A stretch of DNA of 64,000 nt from Sphingobacteriales bacterium (GTDB lineage Bacteria > Bacteroidota > Bacteroidia > Chitinophagales > JADIYW01). The notes beneath the pieces are model-generated. The model was not told the origin of the DNA. It was given only the letters and a program-made list of their open reading frames with translations, and searched no databases. The position numbers were made by a program, and so were the translations under genes. The stretch is from NCBI GenBank assembly GCA_016721245.1, contig JADKIQ010000023.1:1-64000 (forward strand), read 5' to 3'. Below are positions 1 to 8,353 of the stretch, piece after piece (the first letter of the stretch is position 1; every line of letters starts with the position of its first letter).

Positions 1-122
1 GGTAAATTTTTTTTGAATTGTAATGCGATGCCTTTCCTATTAACTCCATAGTGTTCGGTTACAGTGTTAACTAGTGCTTCCGCATCACTTTCCAATATAT
101 TCCCTTCTATGTAGTGTATCAT
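1..122 (-). CDS. darG: DarG-like macrodomain antitoxin, N-terminal fragment (runs off the window)
   Basis: The first 40 codons of a gene that continues past the left edge. The start ATG is at 122-120, and the protein opens MIHYIEGNILESDAEALVNTV, followed by GIALQFKK, which is the first strand and ADP-ribose-binding loop of the DarG macrodomain. In the family this domain removes the ADP-ribose that DarT puts on thymidine in single-stranded DNA. The loop that is usually GVMGKG reads GVNRKG here, so the phosphate-binding loop may be altered, or there are two compensating indels. The gene overlaps the 3' end of the darT remnant, the usual toxin-antitoxin arrangement. The rest of the protein is outside the window. 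Confidence 0.7.
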   Translation of the reverse strand, partial: MIHYIEGNILESDAEALVNTVTEHYGVNRKGIALQFKKNL

Positions 123-776
123 AATCTAAATAATTTAATAAATCAGCTTTAGGAATTATTTTTATTTTCTCATCGTCAATTCCAAATTGATTAATTTATC
201 TTTAGGATCTTGATTATATCTGCCAATTCCTCTTATAAAATAAGGAAGACTATTTGAGACTAAAAATTTCTGCTTGTTTCTTCCTTTTAGATTCAAGCTT
301 TGACCACCCCAATACGAAGCTCTAATAGCATCCCAATCAACAATGGTTGGAAGTTCTTTTATCTTTCTTTTGTCATAAAACAAGTAAACCATCCGTTCCA
401 TGACCATCTTGAAAATAGTAATCATTGCCGAGTTCAATAACGGCTTAATGGGACATGCTAAATAGATTATATCTTTTGCTGGAGTTGCGTTCTACAAAGT
501 TTCCTCCATTCTGCACTACTACATTATTGGCATTTAACTCCAAAGTAGAATGGAATATAATCTCCAAGAGTAATTGTTGGAGCGTTAAAGTTTAAATAAT
601 TACCATTATCAACACTCACTACTTTGTGCTTCTAGTATCTATCAAAAACTTATATCTCCAATTGTAATAAACCTGTTATTTGCAAAGGTGAATCTTTATG
701 AGCAATACCATATTTAATAATATGGGGTATATTTTAATATGGTCATGCGATATATATTTATTTCAACCAATTTCAT
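85..776 (-). pseudogene. darT: DarT-like ssDNA ADP-ribosyltransferase toxin, multiply frameshifted
   Basis: No single frame is open, but walking between frames rebuilds an almost complete DarT (DUF4433) of about 225 residues. It starts at ATG 776 and runs through IIKYGIAHKDSP, NNRFITIGDIS, FNAPTITLGDYIPFYFG, VVQNGGNFVE, TPAKDIIYLAC, ELGNDYYFQDGHGTDGL, IVDWDAIRASYWGG and NSLPYFIRGIGRYNQ, then IDDEKIKIIPKADLLNYLDY, with a stop at 87-85 inside darG. About eight to ten one- or two-base shifts are needed, nearly all at runs of A, T or C. The largest open piece is 162-437. DarT modifies thymidine in single-stranded DNA. The shifts could be decay of the toxin or read errors at a poorly covered contig end. 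Confidence 0.75.
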
Positions 777-856
777 TTACAAAGCATTCTAACATCAAAT
801 ATAATCTTTTCCTTTGCATTATTAGTAATATCAGCGCGAACTCTATTTTCAAAATT
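773..856 (-). pseudogene. C-terminal scrap of an unidentified gene upstream of darT
   Basis: A 27-codon open stretch reads NFENRVRADITNN then AKEKIIFDVRMLCK, and its TGA stop overlaps the darT start as ATGA, the layout of translationally coupled operon genes. Upstream of about 856 the frame breaks. It may be the surviving tail of a gene that preceded darT. I do not recognise the family. The next bases towards 905 hold nothing else I can interpret. Confidence 0.3.
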
Positions 857-905
857 TCAAGGCATCAAAAATAAATATTGGTTAGGAATGCTATATATAT
901 CATTC

Positions 906-934
906 TAACTAATATTCCTCCAAACACTATTGCT
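906..934. repeat. Duplicate of the recG 3' end (copy 1 of a 29-bp direct repeat)
   Basis: Bases 906-934 match bases 1065-1093 with one mismatch (C/T). The second copy is the genuine end of recG, including its stop codon. The two copies flank about 130 bp that contain the cloverleaf element at 950-1025. This looks like a duplication made when that DNA arrived, or a recombination scar. Confidence 0.8.
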
Positions 935-949
935 GCCTTTCTGGTGCTG

Positions 950-1025
950 ACCTCACCCTGTCAAGCTTTGCTTGACATCCCTCCTTGGAGAGGGTGGCTG
1001 TGTCGGAGACACAGTCGGGTGAGGT
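950..1025. repeat. Cloverleaf-forming palindromic element (REP/MITE-like)
   Basis: A 76-bp segment with a perfect 9-bp outer stem, ACCTCACCC (950-958) with GGGTGAGGT (1017-1025), enclosing three hairpins. The first is TGTCAAGC-TTT-GCTTGACA (959-977), the second CCCTCCTTGGAGAGGG (979-994), and the third CTGTGTC-GGA-GACACAG (998-1014). Its base composition is clearly richer in G+C than the surroundings. Such compact multi-hairpin units behave as interspersed repeats in many bacteria, but I see only this copy in the window. Confidence 0.75.
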
Positions 1026-1063
1026 AATACAGCGGGGCTCTGTGCCACTCTGTGATACATCAC

Positions 1064-3181
1064 CTAACTAATATTCCTCCAAATACTATTGCTATTCTTT
1101 TGATGTTGCAAATAATATTTCAAGGCAGCGTTTTCTTGTTTGTCTAAAGTGGTATCGTCTTCCAGTAAAGCAATCGCAGCTTTGCGGGCTTCTTCTATAA
1201 TCGGTCCGTCGGTGGCAAGGTTGGCAATCTTCAAATCCACATTGCCGCTTTGCTGTGTGCCTTCCATATTGCCTGGTCCGCGCAACTGCAAATCCACTTC
1301 GGCAATTTTAAAACCATCGTTGGTATCTACCATCGTTTTTAAACGCGTCTTGCCATCAGCACTAATCTTATGCGTCGTCATCAAAATGCAATACGATTGT
1401 TCCGCGCCGCGCCCAACTCTGCCGCGCAACTGGTGCAGCTGCGACAAGCCAAAACGTTCCGCGTTTTCAATAATCATTACACTGGCATTCGGCACATTCA
1501 CGCCTACTTCAATCACGGTAGTGGCCACCATAATCTGCGTTTCACCTTTTACAAATCGCTGCATTTCAAAATCCTTGTTTTCCGCTTTCATTTTTCCATG
1601 CACAATACTCACGTTGTACTGCGGCAGCGGAAAGGCACGCGATATACTTTCAAAGCCGTTTTGTAAATCCACCAAATCCAGTTTTCACTTTCTTCAATCA
1701 ACGGATATACAATATAAATTTGCCGGCCTAGTTTTATTTCATCGCGCATAAAATCAAACACACCAATGCGCTGTGTTTCGTAGCGATGCACGGTTTTAAT
1801 CGGTTTTCTTCCGGGCGGCAATTCATCCAATACAGACACATCCAAATCGCCGTACAACGTCATGGCCAACGTGCGTGGAATCGGTGTTGCCGTCATGACT
1901 AAAATATGCGGTGCAATGGTATTTTTCTTCCAGAGTTTTGCGCGTTGTGCCACACCAAAACGATGTTGTTCATCAATCACCACAATGCCCAAATTTTTAA
2001 AGATGACATTGTCTTCCAGCAAAGCATGTGTGCCCAGCAAAATATGAATCTTGCCTTCTGCTAAATCCGCCAGCAATTCTTTGCGGTGTTTGGATTTGGA
2101 AGAACCTGTCAGCAGTTCAATGCGCACGCCGATTTTTTCACATAGTTCTTTAAGACCTGCATAATGTTGTTGTGCTAAAATTTCTGTCGGTGCCATCAAT
2201 GCCGCCTGATAATTATTGTCAATTGCCATCAGCATCGTCAGTAAAGCCACAATGGTTTTTCCGGAACCCACATCACCTTGCAGCAAACGATTCATTTGTT
2301 TGTTGGACAAGGTGTCTTTTTCGTATTTCTTTCAGCACGCGTTTCTGCGCATTCGTCAGTTCAAATGGTAAAGCTTGTTCGTAAAAGTTTTTAAAATAAT
2401 GATCTACTTTTTCAAAGAAGATACCGGCTTCCCGTTTTCTGATAATTTTTAATTGTAGTAAATTCAGTTGTATCAGAAATAATTCTTCAAATTTCAGTCG
2501 TTTTACGGCTGCGGTTTGCAAGGCTAAAGTTGAAGGCAAATGAATATTTTTGATGGCTTCATACCGGCTCATCAGTTGGTATTTGGACAAGATGTCTTTC
2601 GGCAGATTTTCAGAAATATGTTCCGGTTTCAGTTGTGCCAGCAAGGTCATCATCAGTTTGGAAATGCCTTTGCTGTCCAGACTTCTGGTCTTCATTTTTT
2701 CCGAAGTGTTGTACATGGCACGAAAGGTGCCGGCTTCTTCCGATGTGTAAGCAGACAGCGGTTCCAGGTCAGGATGCGTGATGTTGAGCTTGCCGTTAAA
2801 CCAGCTCGGTTTGCCGTATAACACGTATGTTTCTTTGGTATTCAGGCTTTTCACTAACCATTTCACACCTTGAAACCAGACCAATTCTATTTCTCCGTCA
2901 GCATCATAAAAAACAGCAGTCAGACGTCTTGCACGTCCTTCGCCTAGTTCGCGAATGTCTTTTAGTTTTCCTTTTAGTTGTATAAATGTTTGTGTGTTGT
3001 CGATATGCTGTGTGGAATAAAACTGTGTGCGGTCGATATAGCGATACGGATAGAGTTTCAGTAAATCACCAAAGGTGAAAATCTCCAATTCTTTTTTGAG
3101 AATGTCTGCACGTTCCGGACCAACACCTTTCAGATACTCGATAGGAGTAGCCAGAAATGATTTTGTTGCGGTAGATTGCAT
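1064..3181 (-). CDS. recG: ATP-dependent DNA helicase RecG (two frameshifts)
   Basis: RecG unwinds and remodels stalled replication forks and recombination intermediates. The rebuilt protein is about 705 residues, the normal size. It has the N-terminal wedge (LKGVGPERA near the start), Walker A GDVGSGKT, the DEQH box in VVIDEQHRFG, TATPIPRT, and the motif VI region QLRGRVGRG. I chose ATG 3181 (MQSTATKSF) rather than the longer reading from 3214, which adds eleven non-conserved residues. The frame breaks twice. Near 2313-2319 an A-run carries one base too many between IRK and DTLSNKQ, and near 1682-1685 an A-run lacks one base after EESE. Both breaks leave perfect flanking homology, so read errors are likelier than inactivation. 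Confidence 0.93.
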
Positions 3182-3255
3182 TAAGGCAAAGATAAAAAAT
3201 AAAATCTCAAACAAATTTGCTTAAAACGATATGAATAATTAACTTTATTGATAGA

Positions 3256-3480
3256 ATGCAACTCCAAGATGCAAAATATGAATTGCTAAGTGAGCAACAA
3301 CAACAAGAAGTACAAAACTTCATCAATGATTTATTGCGAAAAAAAACAACAGGTAATGATTTTAATGCGTCCAAATACAAAAAGAAAGTATTGAAAGTAT
3401 CTACCTGGTCTGAAAAAGAGGTTTCCGTTTTTGAAAGAAATAATAAACTATTTAAAAAATGGACGCCAACCACTTGGTAA
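3256..3480 (+). CDS. vapB: VapB-like antitoxin
   Basis: A 74-residue protein overlapping the PIN toxin that follows by 22 nt. The N-terminal part (LLSEQQQQEVQNFINDLL) is the short amphipathic helix seen in DUF2281/VapB-type antitoxins of this phylum. The basic middle is followed by a tail ending KKWTPTTW, which in this class of proteins would occupy the toxin groove. Family assignment rests mostly on context and size. It probably neutralises the toxin and represses the operon. Confidence 0.7.
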   Translation: MQLQDAKYELLSEQQQQEVQNFINDLLRKKTTGNDFNASKYKKKVLKVSTWSEKEVSVFERNNKLFKKWTPTTW

Positions 3481-3845
3481 TTGACACATCTGTTATTATC
3501 GAATTTCTTCGTTCTAAAGATAAAAAGAATACAACATTGTATTTAATTCCTAACAGTAAGATTATTTATATCACAGCGGTTAGTCTTTATGAATTATACG
3601 TTGGTGCGACAGATAAAACGAAATGGAAAGATGTAAAATTACTAACAGATGATTTATTGCAATTGCCATTTAATAAAAATGTAAGCATTGAGGCTGCGAA
3701 AATTTATCATCAATTAAGAACAGATAATAAGATGATTGAATTTCGGGATATTTTTATTGCAGCAACTTGCAAGGTGAATAAGTTGCCTTTGTTGACACTA
3801 AATAAAAAGCACTTTAATAGAATCAAATCATTGGAAATTCTTTAA
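3459..3845 (+). CDS. vapC: VapC-family PIN-domain ribonuclease toxin
   Basis: A 128-residue PIN domain. The acidic Mg2+-binding residues are in place: D9 (VIDTS), E45 (SLYELYVG) and D97 (FRDIFIA), with N115 of TLNKKHF at the usual last motif. VapC toxins cleave tRNA or rRNA and are held inactive by VapB. The start at 3459 lies inside the antitoxin gene, so the pair is translationally coupled. The module stands alone between recG and an amidase. Confidence 0.9.
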   Translation: MDANHLVIDTSVIIEFLRSKDKKNTTLYLIPNSKIIYITAVSLYELYVGATDKTKWKDVKLLTDDLLQLPFNKNVSIEAAKIYHQLRTDNKMIEFRDIFIAATCKVNKLPLLTLNKKHFNRIKSLEIL

Positions 3846-3906
3846 AATTGATAGCTAGGAAAAACTATATTTTTGAATAGCTAATTTTAATTCTTATTTT
3901 TATAGA

Positions 3907-5328
3907 ATGGGAAAAAGAATCAACGCCTTTACCGATGATGCACTCGGTACAATGGATGCAACTGAATTAGCAGCTGCAATTTCAACAAAAAAAATATCCG
4001 TAAAAGAAGTAACCGAAGCAGCCATTGCCCGTGCGGAAAAAGTAAATCCAACCTTAGGTGCCATCGCTATTAAGATGTATGATGATGCACGAAATAACGA
4101 TAAACTAAATCAAGATGGACCATTTTATGGTGTTCCTACTTTCGTAAAAGATAATGATTTTATTAAAGGATATCCGGTGCAGAAAGGTACCGGTGCATTT
4201 GTTTCCAAAGTTGCGAAGAAAAACAGTAAATATGTCAATCAGTTTTTTTCTTCCGGTGTGAACTGTATCGGCAAAACGACCATGCCTGAGTTTGGATTTA
4301 TTTGCAGTACAGAAAATGAAAAATGGCATGTCACCAGAAATCCATGGAATACAGATTATACAACGGGTGGCTCATCCTCCGGTTCTGCTGCCATGGTGGC
4401 CAGTGGTGTGGTGCCGATTGCCACTGCGAATGATGGTGCCGGTTCTACTCGTATTCCTGCATCTTGCTGTGGTTTGGTAGGATTGAAGCCAACACGCAAA
4501 CGATTGTTTTATATGGAAGGCACGGAAACCTTGCCGGTGAATATTGTCTATCAGGGTGTGCTTACACGCAGTGTACGCGACACTGCTGCGTTTTATGCTG
4601 CTGCGGAAAAATTTCATTACAATAGCAGATTGCCAAGAATAGGACATGTACAAAATCCATTGAACAGAAAATTAAAGATTGCCTTCTTTGAAAATTTACC
4701 GGAAGGCAAACAAGGTCACATGGATGAAGATACCTTTCGCGTGCAGTTGGAAACGGCGAAATTATTAGAATCCTTAGGACATTCAGTTGAGATGATAAAA
4801 GTACCTTTGGATATAGAATCACTTACCTTGCATTACCTGACCTACTACGGTTTTTTATCTTATATGTCTATCAATTTCGGAAGACTGACACATGGTGCAG
4901 CTGTAGATAAATCTGTGTTGGAACCATTTACATTAGGCTTGGCAGAAACATTTGCCAAACGAAAAACAAAATTATTAAGCAGCATAAGCACGTTGGTGCG
5001 TTCCGCAAAAGAAACGGAAGATAAATTAGAGAAAGATTATGATATCATCATGACGGCAGTAACGACTAAACGCACACCGGAAATTGGTTATTTCTCACCT
5101 TTATTAGATTATAAAGAAATCGCCTGGCGTGGTGCTGATTTTGCATCCTTTCTGCCTTTGTTCAATATATCAGGTTCGCCTGCTATATCTTTGCCATTAG
5201 GAACAGCATCCAACGATATGCCTGTAGGTGTGCAGTTTGTAGCGCCGTTCGGACAAGATGCATTACTGCTTGAGTTGGCCTTGCAATTAGAAGCCGCACA
5301 ACAGTGGAAGTATATTTATGATAAGTAA
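3907..5328 (+). CDS. Amidase signature family protein (not GatA)
   Basis: A 473-residue amidase-signature hydrolase. The Ser-cisSer-Lys triad is visible: K81 (VKDND), S156 in GGSSSGSA, and S180 in the sequence GAGSTRIPA. The 24-residue spacing between the two serines matches the family. It differs from the true GatA encoded at 44350-45768, which sits by tatA. The substrate cannot be read from sequence; relatives hydrolyse amides such as nitrile-derived amides, 6-aminohexanoate dimers or fatty acid amides. No signal peptide is seen, so it is probably cytoplasmic. It is a single gene, 61 bp after vapC. Confidence 0.85.
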   Translation: MGKRINAFTDDALGTMDATELAAAISTKKISVKEVTEAAIARAEKVNPTLGAIAIKMYDDARNNDKLNQDGPFYGVPTFVKDNDFIKGYPVQKGTGAFVSKVAKKNSKYVNQFFSSGVNCIGKTTMPEFGFICSTENEKWHVTRNPWNTDYTTGGSSSGSAAMVASGVVPIATANDGAGSTRIPASCCGLVGLKPTRKRLFYMEGTETLPVNIVYQGVLTRSVRDTAAFYAAAEKFHYNSRLPRIGHVQNPLNRKLKIAFFENLPEGKQGHMDEDTFRVQLETAKLLESLGHSVEMIKVPLDIESLTLHYLTYYGFLSYMSINFGRLTHGAAVDKSVLEPFTLGLAETFAKRKTKLLSSISTLVRSAKETEDKLEKDYDIIMTAVTTKRTPEIGYFSPLLDYKEIAWRGADFASFLPLFNISGSPAISLPLGTASNDMPVGVQFVAPFGQDALLLELALQLEAAQQWKYIYDK

Positions 5329-5342
5329 GATTAAGTATCTCA

Positions 5343-5776
5343 CTAAAATTCCTTGTAACTATTCTGTTTTTTTGATTTTTTAAAACCAACAACAGTCATA
5401 GGAATGCCTGTAATTAAACATGCGGTACTTGGTGTGTATCCCATAATTCCAACTAAAGCGGCAGCAAAATTACCGATGTGATGATTGGAATAATTATCTG
5501 ATACGCCATAAATAATTACGAAAGGTGTAGTGGTTAAAATACCAGCGCCACCTAAACTGGTAAATACGAGGCCTGTTATTTTTAAACGTTTTGCACGTTT
5601 TGAATTATCTTCTGAATCAGCCTTATCTTTCTTATAGTAATCAGCTGAAATAATCAATTGACTTTTTTAGCCGTTATCTTTTGATTACTTGCTGAAAAAT
5701 CAATGGTAGTTGTTTGCTGTGCTTTTACTGTTATGTTGAAAAACAATAATATGATTGCTGGAATATATTTGTTCAT
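5343..5776 (-). CDS. Small membrane protein with signal peptide (one frameshift)
   Basis: Reading from ATG 5776 gives a signal peptide (MNKYIPAIILLFFNITVKAQ) and then TTTIDFSASNQKITAKK. Restoring one A in the A6 run near 5664-5669 joins this to LIISADYYKKDKADSEDNSK and two hydrophobic segments (LVFTSLGGAGILTTT and a glycine-rich one near GIMGYTP). The total is about 144 residues. The second half alone is open at 5343-5657. I do not recognise the family. It is convergent with the amidase and upstream of nothing obvious. Confidence 0.55.
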
Positions 5777-5818
5777 AAAACAAAGATAATAAATGTGTTT
5801 TAAATAAGTGGTTTAATT

Positions 5819-6433
5819 TTACTTCCACTGCAGCGTTTCGATAATATGCTCTACATCTTTGCGGAAGTAGGTAACCGCCGGTGCAATTGAATCGGCATTT
5901 GGTGAGGCATAAAAATACAAGGAACCACGCAGAAAATGCTGACTGCTGTCTGTAATGTAAAACTGTACGGCACTGGCTGCATTGCCGCCTACATCATACA
6001 TAATTCCCGAAACATGTTTGTTCTTTCCGCTAACAGGTGTTTCGTCTATGTAGTCAGCTTTTACGGTATGTTTGAAAGTCAGCTTGTAACTGTCTTTGAT
6101 TAATTTATCCAGCGGATTGGAAGCGCTAATGGCGGTATAACTTAAATACACTTTTGCTTTGTATTCCGGAAAGATGATATTGAACCAGCACGGATGCTCG
6201 TGCATTTCCTCTACGTTAGACGAATCCTTTTGTATCTTTCCATAATCCGCATATTCGAATGTAAATGGACAGGTTGCGTTGTCGTAGGTGATGAAATTAC
6301 GCTGCTTTGGAAAATCAATGCGGAAATATCCATTGCGCTTCGGGGTATAGTTTTCCTGGCAGGATGTGAAAAGGATGAACAATGAACAATGAACAATGAA
6401 CAATGTGAATTTTTCTAAATTCTTATTTTGCAT
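5819..6433 (-). CDS. gldD: Gliding motility lipoprotein GldD
   Basis: A 204-residue lipoprotein with a signal peptide ending at the lipobox LFTSC (C25), followed by the GldD hallmark NGYFRIDFPKQ and the segment HPCWFNIIFPEYKAKVYLSY. GldD is needed for gliding and type IX secretion in Flavobacterium, though its exact role is unclear. It follows gldE, ssb and mutY on the same strand, the conserved order in this phylum. The signal-peptide codons are made of four 7-bp repeats (6377-6404). Confidence 0.93.
   Translation of the reverse strand: MQNKNLEKFTLFIVHCSLFILFTSCQENYTPKRNGYFRIDFPKQRNFITYDNATCPFTFEYADYGKIQKDSSNVEEMHEHPCWFNIIFPEYKAKVYLSYTAISASNPLDKLIKDSYKLTFKHTVKADYIDETPVSGKNKHVSGIMYDVGGNAASAVQFYITDSSQHFLRGSLYFYASPNADSIAPAVTYFRKDVEHIIETLQWK
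6377..6404. repeat. Four perfect 7-bp repeats (GAACAAT) within the gldD signal-peptide codons
   Basis: GAACAAT occurs four times head to tail at 6377-6383, 6384-6390, 6391-6397 and 6398-6404. On the coding strand it specifies LFIVHCSLF of the hydrophobic core. Seven is not a multiple of three, so gain or loss of one unit would shift the gldD frame. Confidence 0.9.
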
Positions 6434-6454
6434 TTCTTCTAAAGATTTTTAATT

Positions 6455-6475
6455 GTTAATCGTTCATCGTTAATT
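6455..6475. repeat. 7-bp-period repeat at the gldE-gldD junction
   Basis: GTTAATC, GTTCATC and GTTAATT follow one another and overlap the last codon and stop of gldE. It is the same kind of heptamer as inside gldD 50 bp away. Confidence 0.7.
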
Positions 6476-7831
6476 GCCTAATGTAACCTTTACTCTAATC
6501 ACCCTTGTCTTATCCGCTTCTAAAATAAGAAACGTAAAATGCTGGTATTTTAGTTCGTCGCCTTCAATCGGAATTTCAGAATTTAATTCTAAAATCAAAC
6601 CAGCCATAGAATCCGCATCGCCGCGCGCATCATCAAACGTATCCGTTGGAATTTCCAGTACTTTACAAACATCGTTCAACGCCGTTCTTCCTTCAAAAAT
6701 AAAATTGTGATTGTCCAGTTTTTTGAAATCAATTTCGCTTGCATCGTCAAACTCATCTTTGATATCACCAATCACTTCTTCCAACACATCTTCCAGGGTA
6801 ACAATACCCGAACTGCCGCCGTATTCATCTACCACAATGGCCATATGTACACGTTTGGTCTGAAAGTCTTCCAGCAGGTCATCTATTTTTTTATTTTCCG
6901 GAACAAAAAGAGCCGGTTTTATAATATCAATCCATTTAAAACTATCATCTGCATCAATATAATTCAACAAATCTTTTACGTACAAAACACCGATAATTTT
7001 ATCGATATCATCTTTGTAAACCGGAATTCGCGAATAACCGGATTCTCTTACAATGGCTAATAATTCTGTAAACGTAGCATCATGGTCAACACCAACAACT
7101 TCCATTCTGGAATGCATAATTTGAGAAACGGTAATGTTTCCGAACTTCACGATGCCTTTCAGAATTTTGGTATCGTTCTTTTCAGAGTCCGTTTTATCCA
7201 ATGAATTCGTGATGTCAATCGCCTCATCGATATCTTTTGCCGAAACACTATTATTGATGCCTTCCAATCGTTTTTCGAAAAAATTAGAAGTGGCAATTAA
7301 TGTTTTTACGAAAGGTGCAAAAATGGTATCAAAAATTCGCAATACATGAATGGTATATCTGGATACTTTGTAATACTGTTGCGTAGCATAAAGTTTAGGA
7401 ATCACCTCAGCAAACAATACTATTATAAATGTCTCAAATGATATTTTAATGATAAATAAAAGCGTGCTGTGTGTTTCTGCAAATTCGTGTTTTAAAACAG
7501 TCTCCAGCATGTTCTCAAACACCAGAACTATGGCAAGCGTAAATAATGTAGTGGTTAAGACAAAGGTGGCCAGAAATCGCCTTGGCTTTTTGATGAAATC
7601 CAGAATTATGGCATCTGTGCTGTCGGTACTTTTTTCCAGTTCCTGAATTTCCTGATGCTTAAACAGAAAGATGGCAACTTCAACGGCGCACATCATGGCG
7701 GTGAAAATCAATAAAATCAGAATAAAAATGACTTCATAGATAATTGCAGCATCGAACGGATTAAAAATTTCGCTCCACGGAATTAAAAGAAGGAAACTAA
7801 ACAAATAAGGTATGGGTATGCCGTCGTCCAA
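6470..7831 (-). CDS. gldE: Gliding motility-associated protein GldE (CNNM/CBS/CorC domains)
   Basis: A 453-residue inner-membrane protein. The N-terminal half is a DUF21/CNNM transmembrane domain with several hydrophobic helices (VIFILILLIFTAMM and following). A CBS pair sits at about residues 225-350 (IMHSRMEVVGVDHD to VTLEDVLEEVIGDI), and a CorC/HlyC-type domain ends the protein. GldE assists GldD-dependent motility; relatives are divalent-cation exporters. The reading opens with a TTG at 7831, because an in-frame stop lies just upstream and no ATG precedes the conserved FNPFDAAIIYEV segment. It is about 20 bp downstream of ssb. Confidence 0.9.
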   Translation of the reverse strand: MDDGIPIPYLFSFLLLIPWSEIFNPFDAAIIYEVIFILILLIFTAMMCAVEVAIFLFKHQEIQELEKSTDSTDAIILDFIKKPRRFLATFVLTTTLFTLAIVLVFENMLETVLKHEFAETHSTLLFIIKISFETFIIVLFAEVIPKLYATQQYYKVSRYTIHVLRIFDTIFAPFVKTLIATSNFFEKRLEGINNSVSAKDIDEAIDITNSLDKTDSEKNDTKILKGIVKFGNITVSQIMHSRMEVVGVDHDATFTELLAIVRESGYSRIPVYKDDIDKIIGVLYVKDLLNYIDADDSFKWIDIIKPALFVPENKKIDDLLEDFQTKRVHMAIVVDEYGGSSGIVTLEDVLEEVIGDIKDEFDDASEIDFKKLDNHNFIFEGRTALNDVCKVLEIPTDTFDDARGDADSMAGLILELNSEIPIEGDELKYQHFTFLILEADKTRVIRVKVTLGN

Positions 7832-7852
7832 GGTTATAAAATTACTGTTGTA

Positions 7853-8293
7853 TTAAAATGGCAAATCATCATCAAAATTTGGTTCAGTTACGGTTTCTGA
7901 CGATGTTGTCGTTTCGGAACCGGTTTTATTTTCATTATTTGCAGCCTGTGAAGTGCCGCTTGATTCTCTTTTATCTAATAATTGGAAATTCTCCACTACA
8001 ATTTCTGTCGTATAGCGTTTGTGATTTTCTTTGTCTTCCCACGAACGCGTTCTCAGTTTTCCTTCCACAAATATAGTACTTCCTTTCTTAAGAATACGCT
8101 CTGCTCTTTCGGCAACACCACGCCACATCACAATATTGTGCCATTCCGTCTGTTCTGTATAAGATCCATCCTGATTTTTATAAGATTCATTCGTAGCCAA
8201 CGGAAAATTACAAACCGTTGTTGTGGCATTTATCTTTCTCACTTCAGGATCTTTTCCTAATCTGCCTATTAAAATTACTTTGTTGACACTCAT
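7853..8293 (-). CDS. ssb: Single-stranded DNA-binding protein
   Basis: A 146-residue SSB with the OB-fold start MSVNKVILIGRLGKDPEVR, the TEWHNIVMWRGVAERAERIL core, and the acidic tip DDDLPF that recruits repair and replication partners. It coats single-stranded DNA in replication and repair. It lies between mutY and gldE on the same strand. Confidence 0.95.
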   Translation of the reverse strand: MSVNKVILIGRLGKDPEVRKINATTTVCNFPLATNESYKNQDGSYTEQTEWHNIVMWRGVAERAERILKKGSTIFVEGKLRTRSWEDKENHKRYTTEIVVENFQLLDKRESSGTSQAANNENKTGSETTTSSETVTEPNFDDDLPF

Positions 8294-8353
8294 AGAGATG
8301 CATTTAGATTACAAAATTTTAAATTTTGATGTTTGTCAAATAAATTCGCTTAT

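Noticed and set aside
162..437. Independent 91-residue gene
   Set aside because: It is one frame of a frameshifted darT; homology continues on both sides in other frames.
1140..1751. 203-residue plus-strand open frame
   Set aside because: Antisense shadow of recG; low-complexity Cys/Ser-rich translation with no family features.
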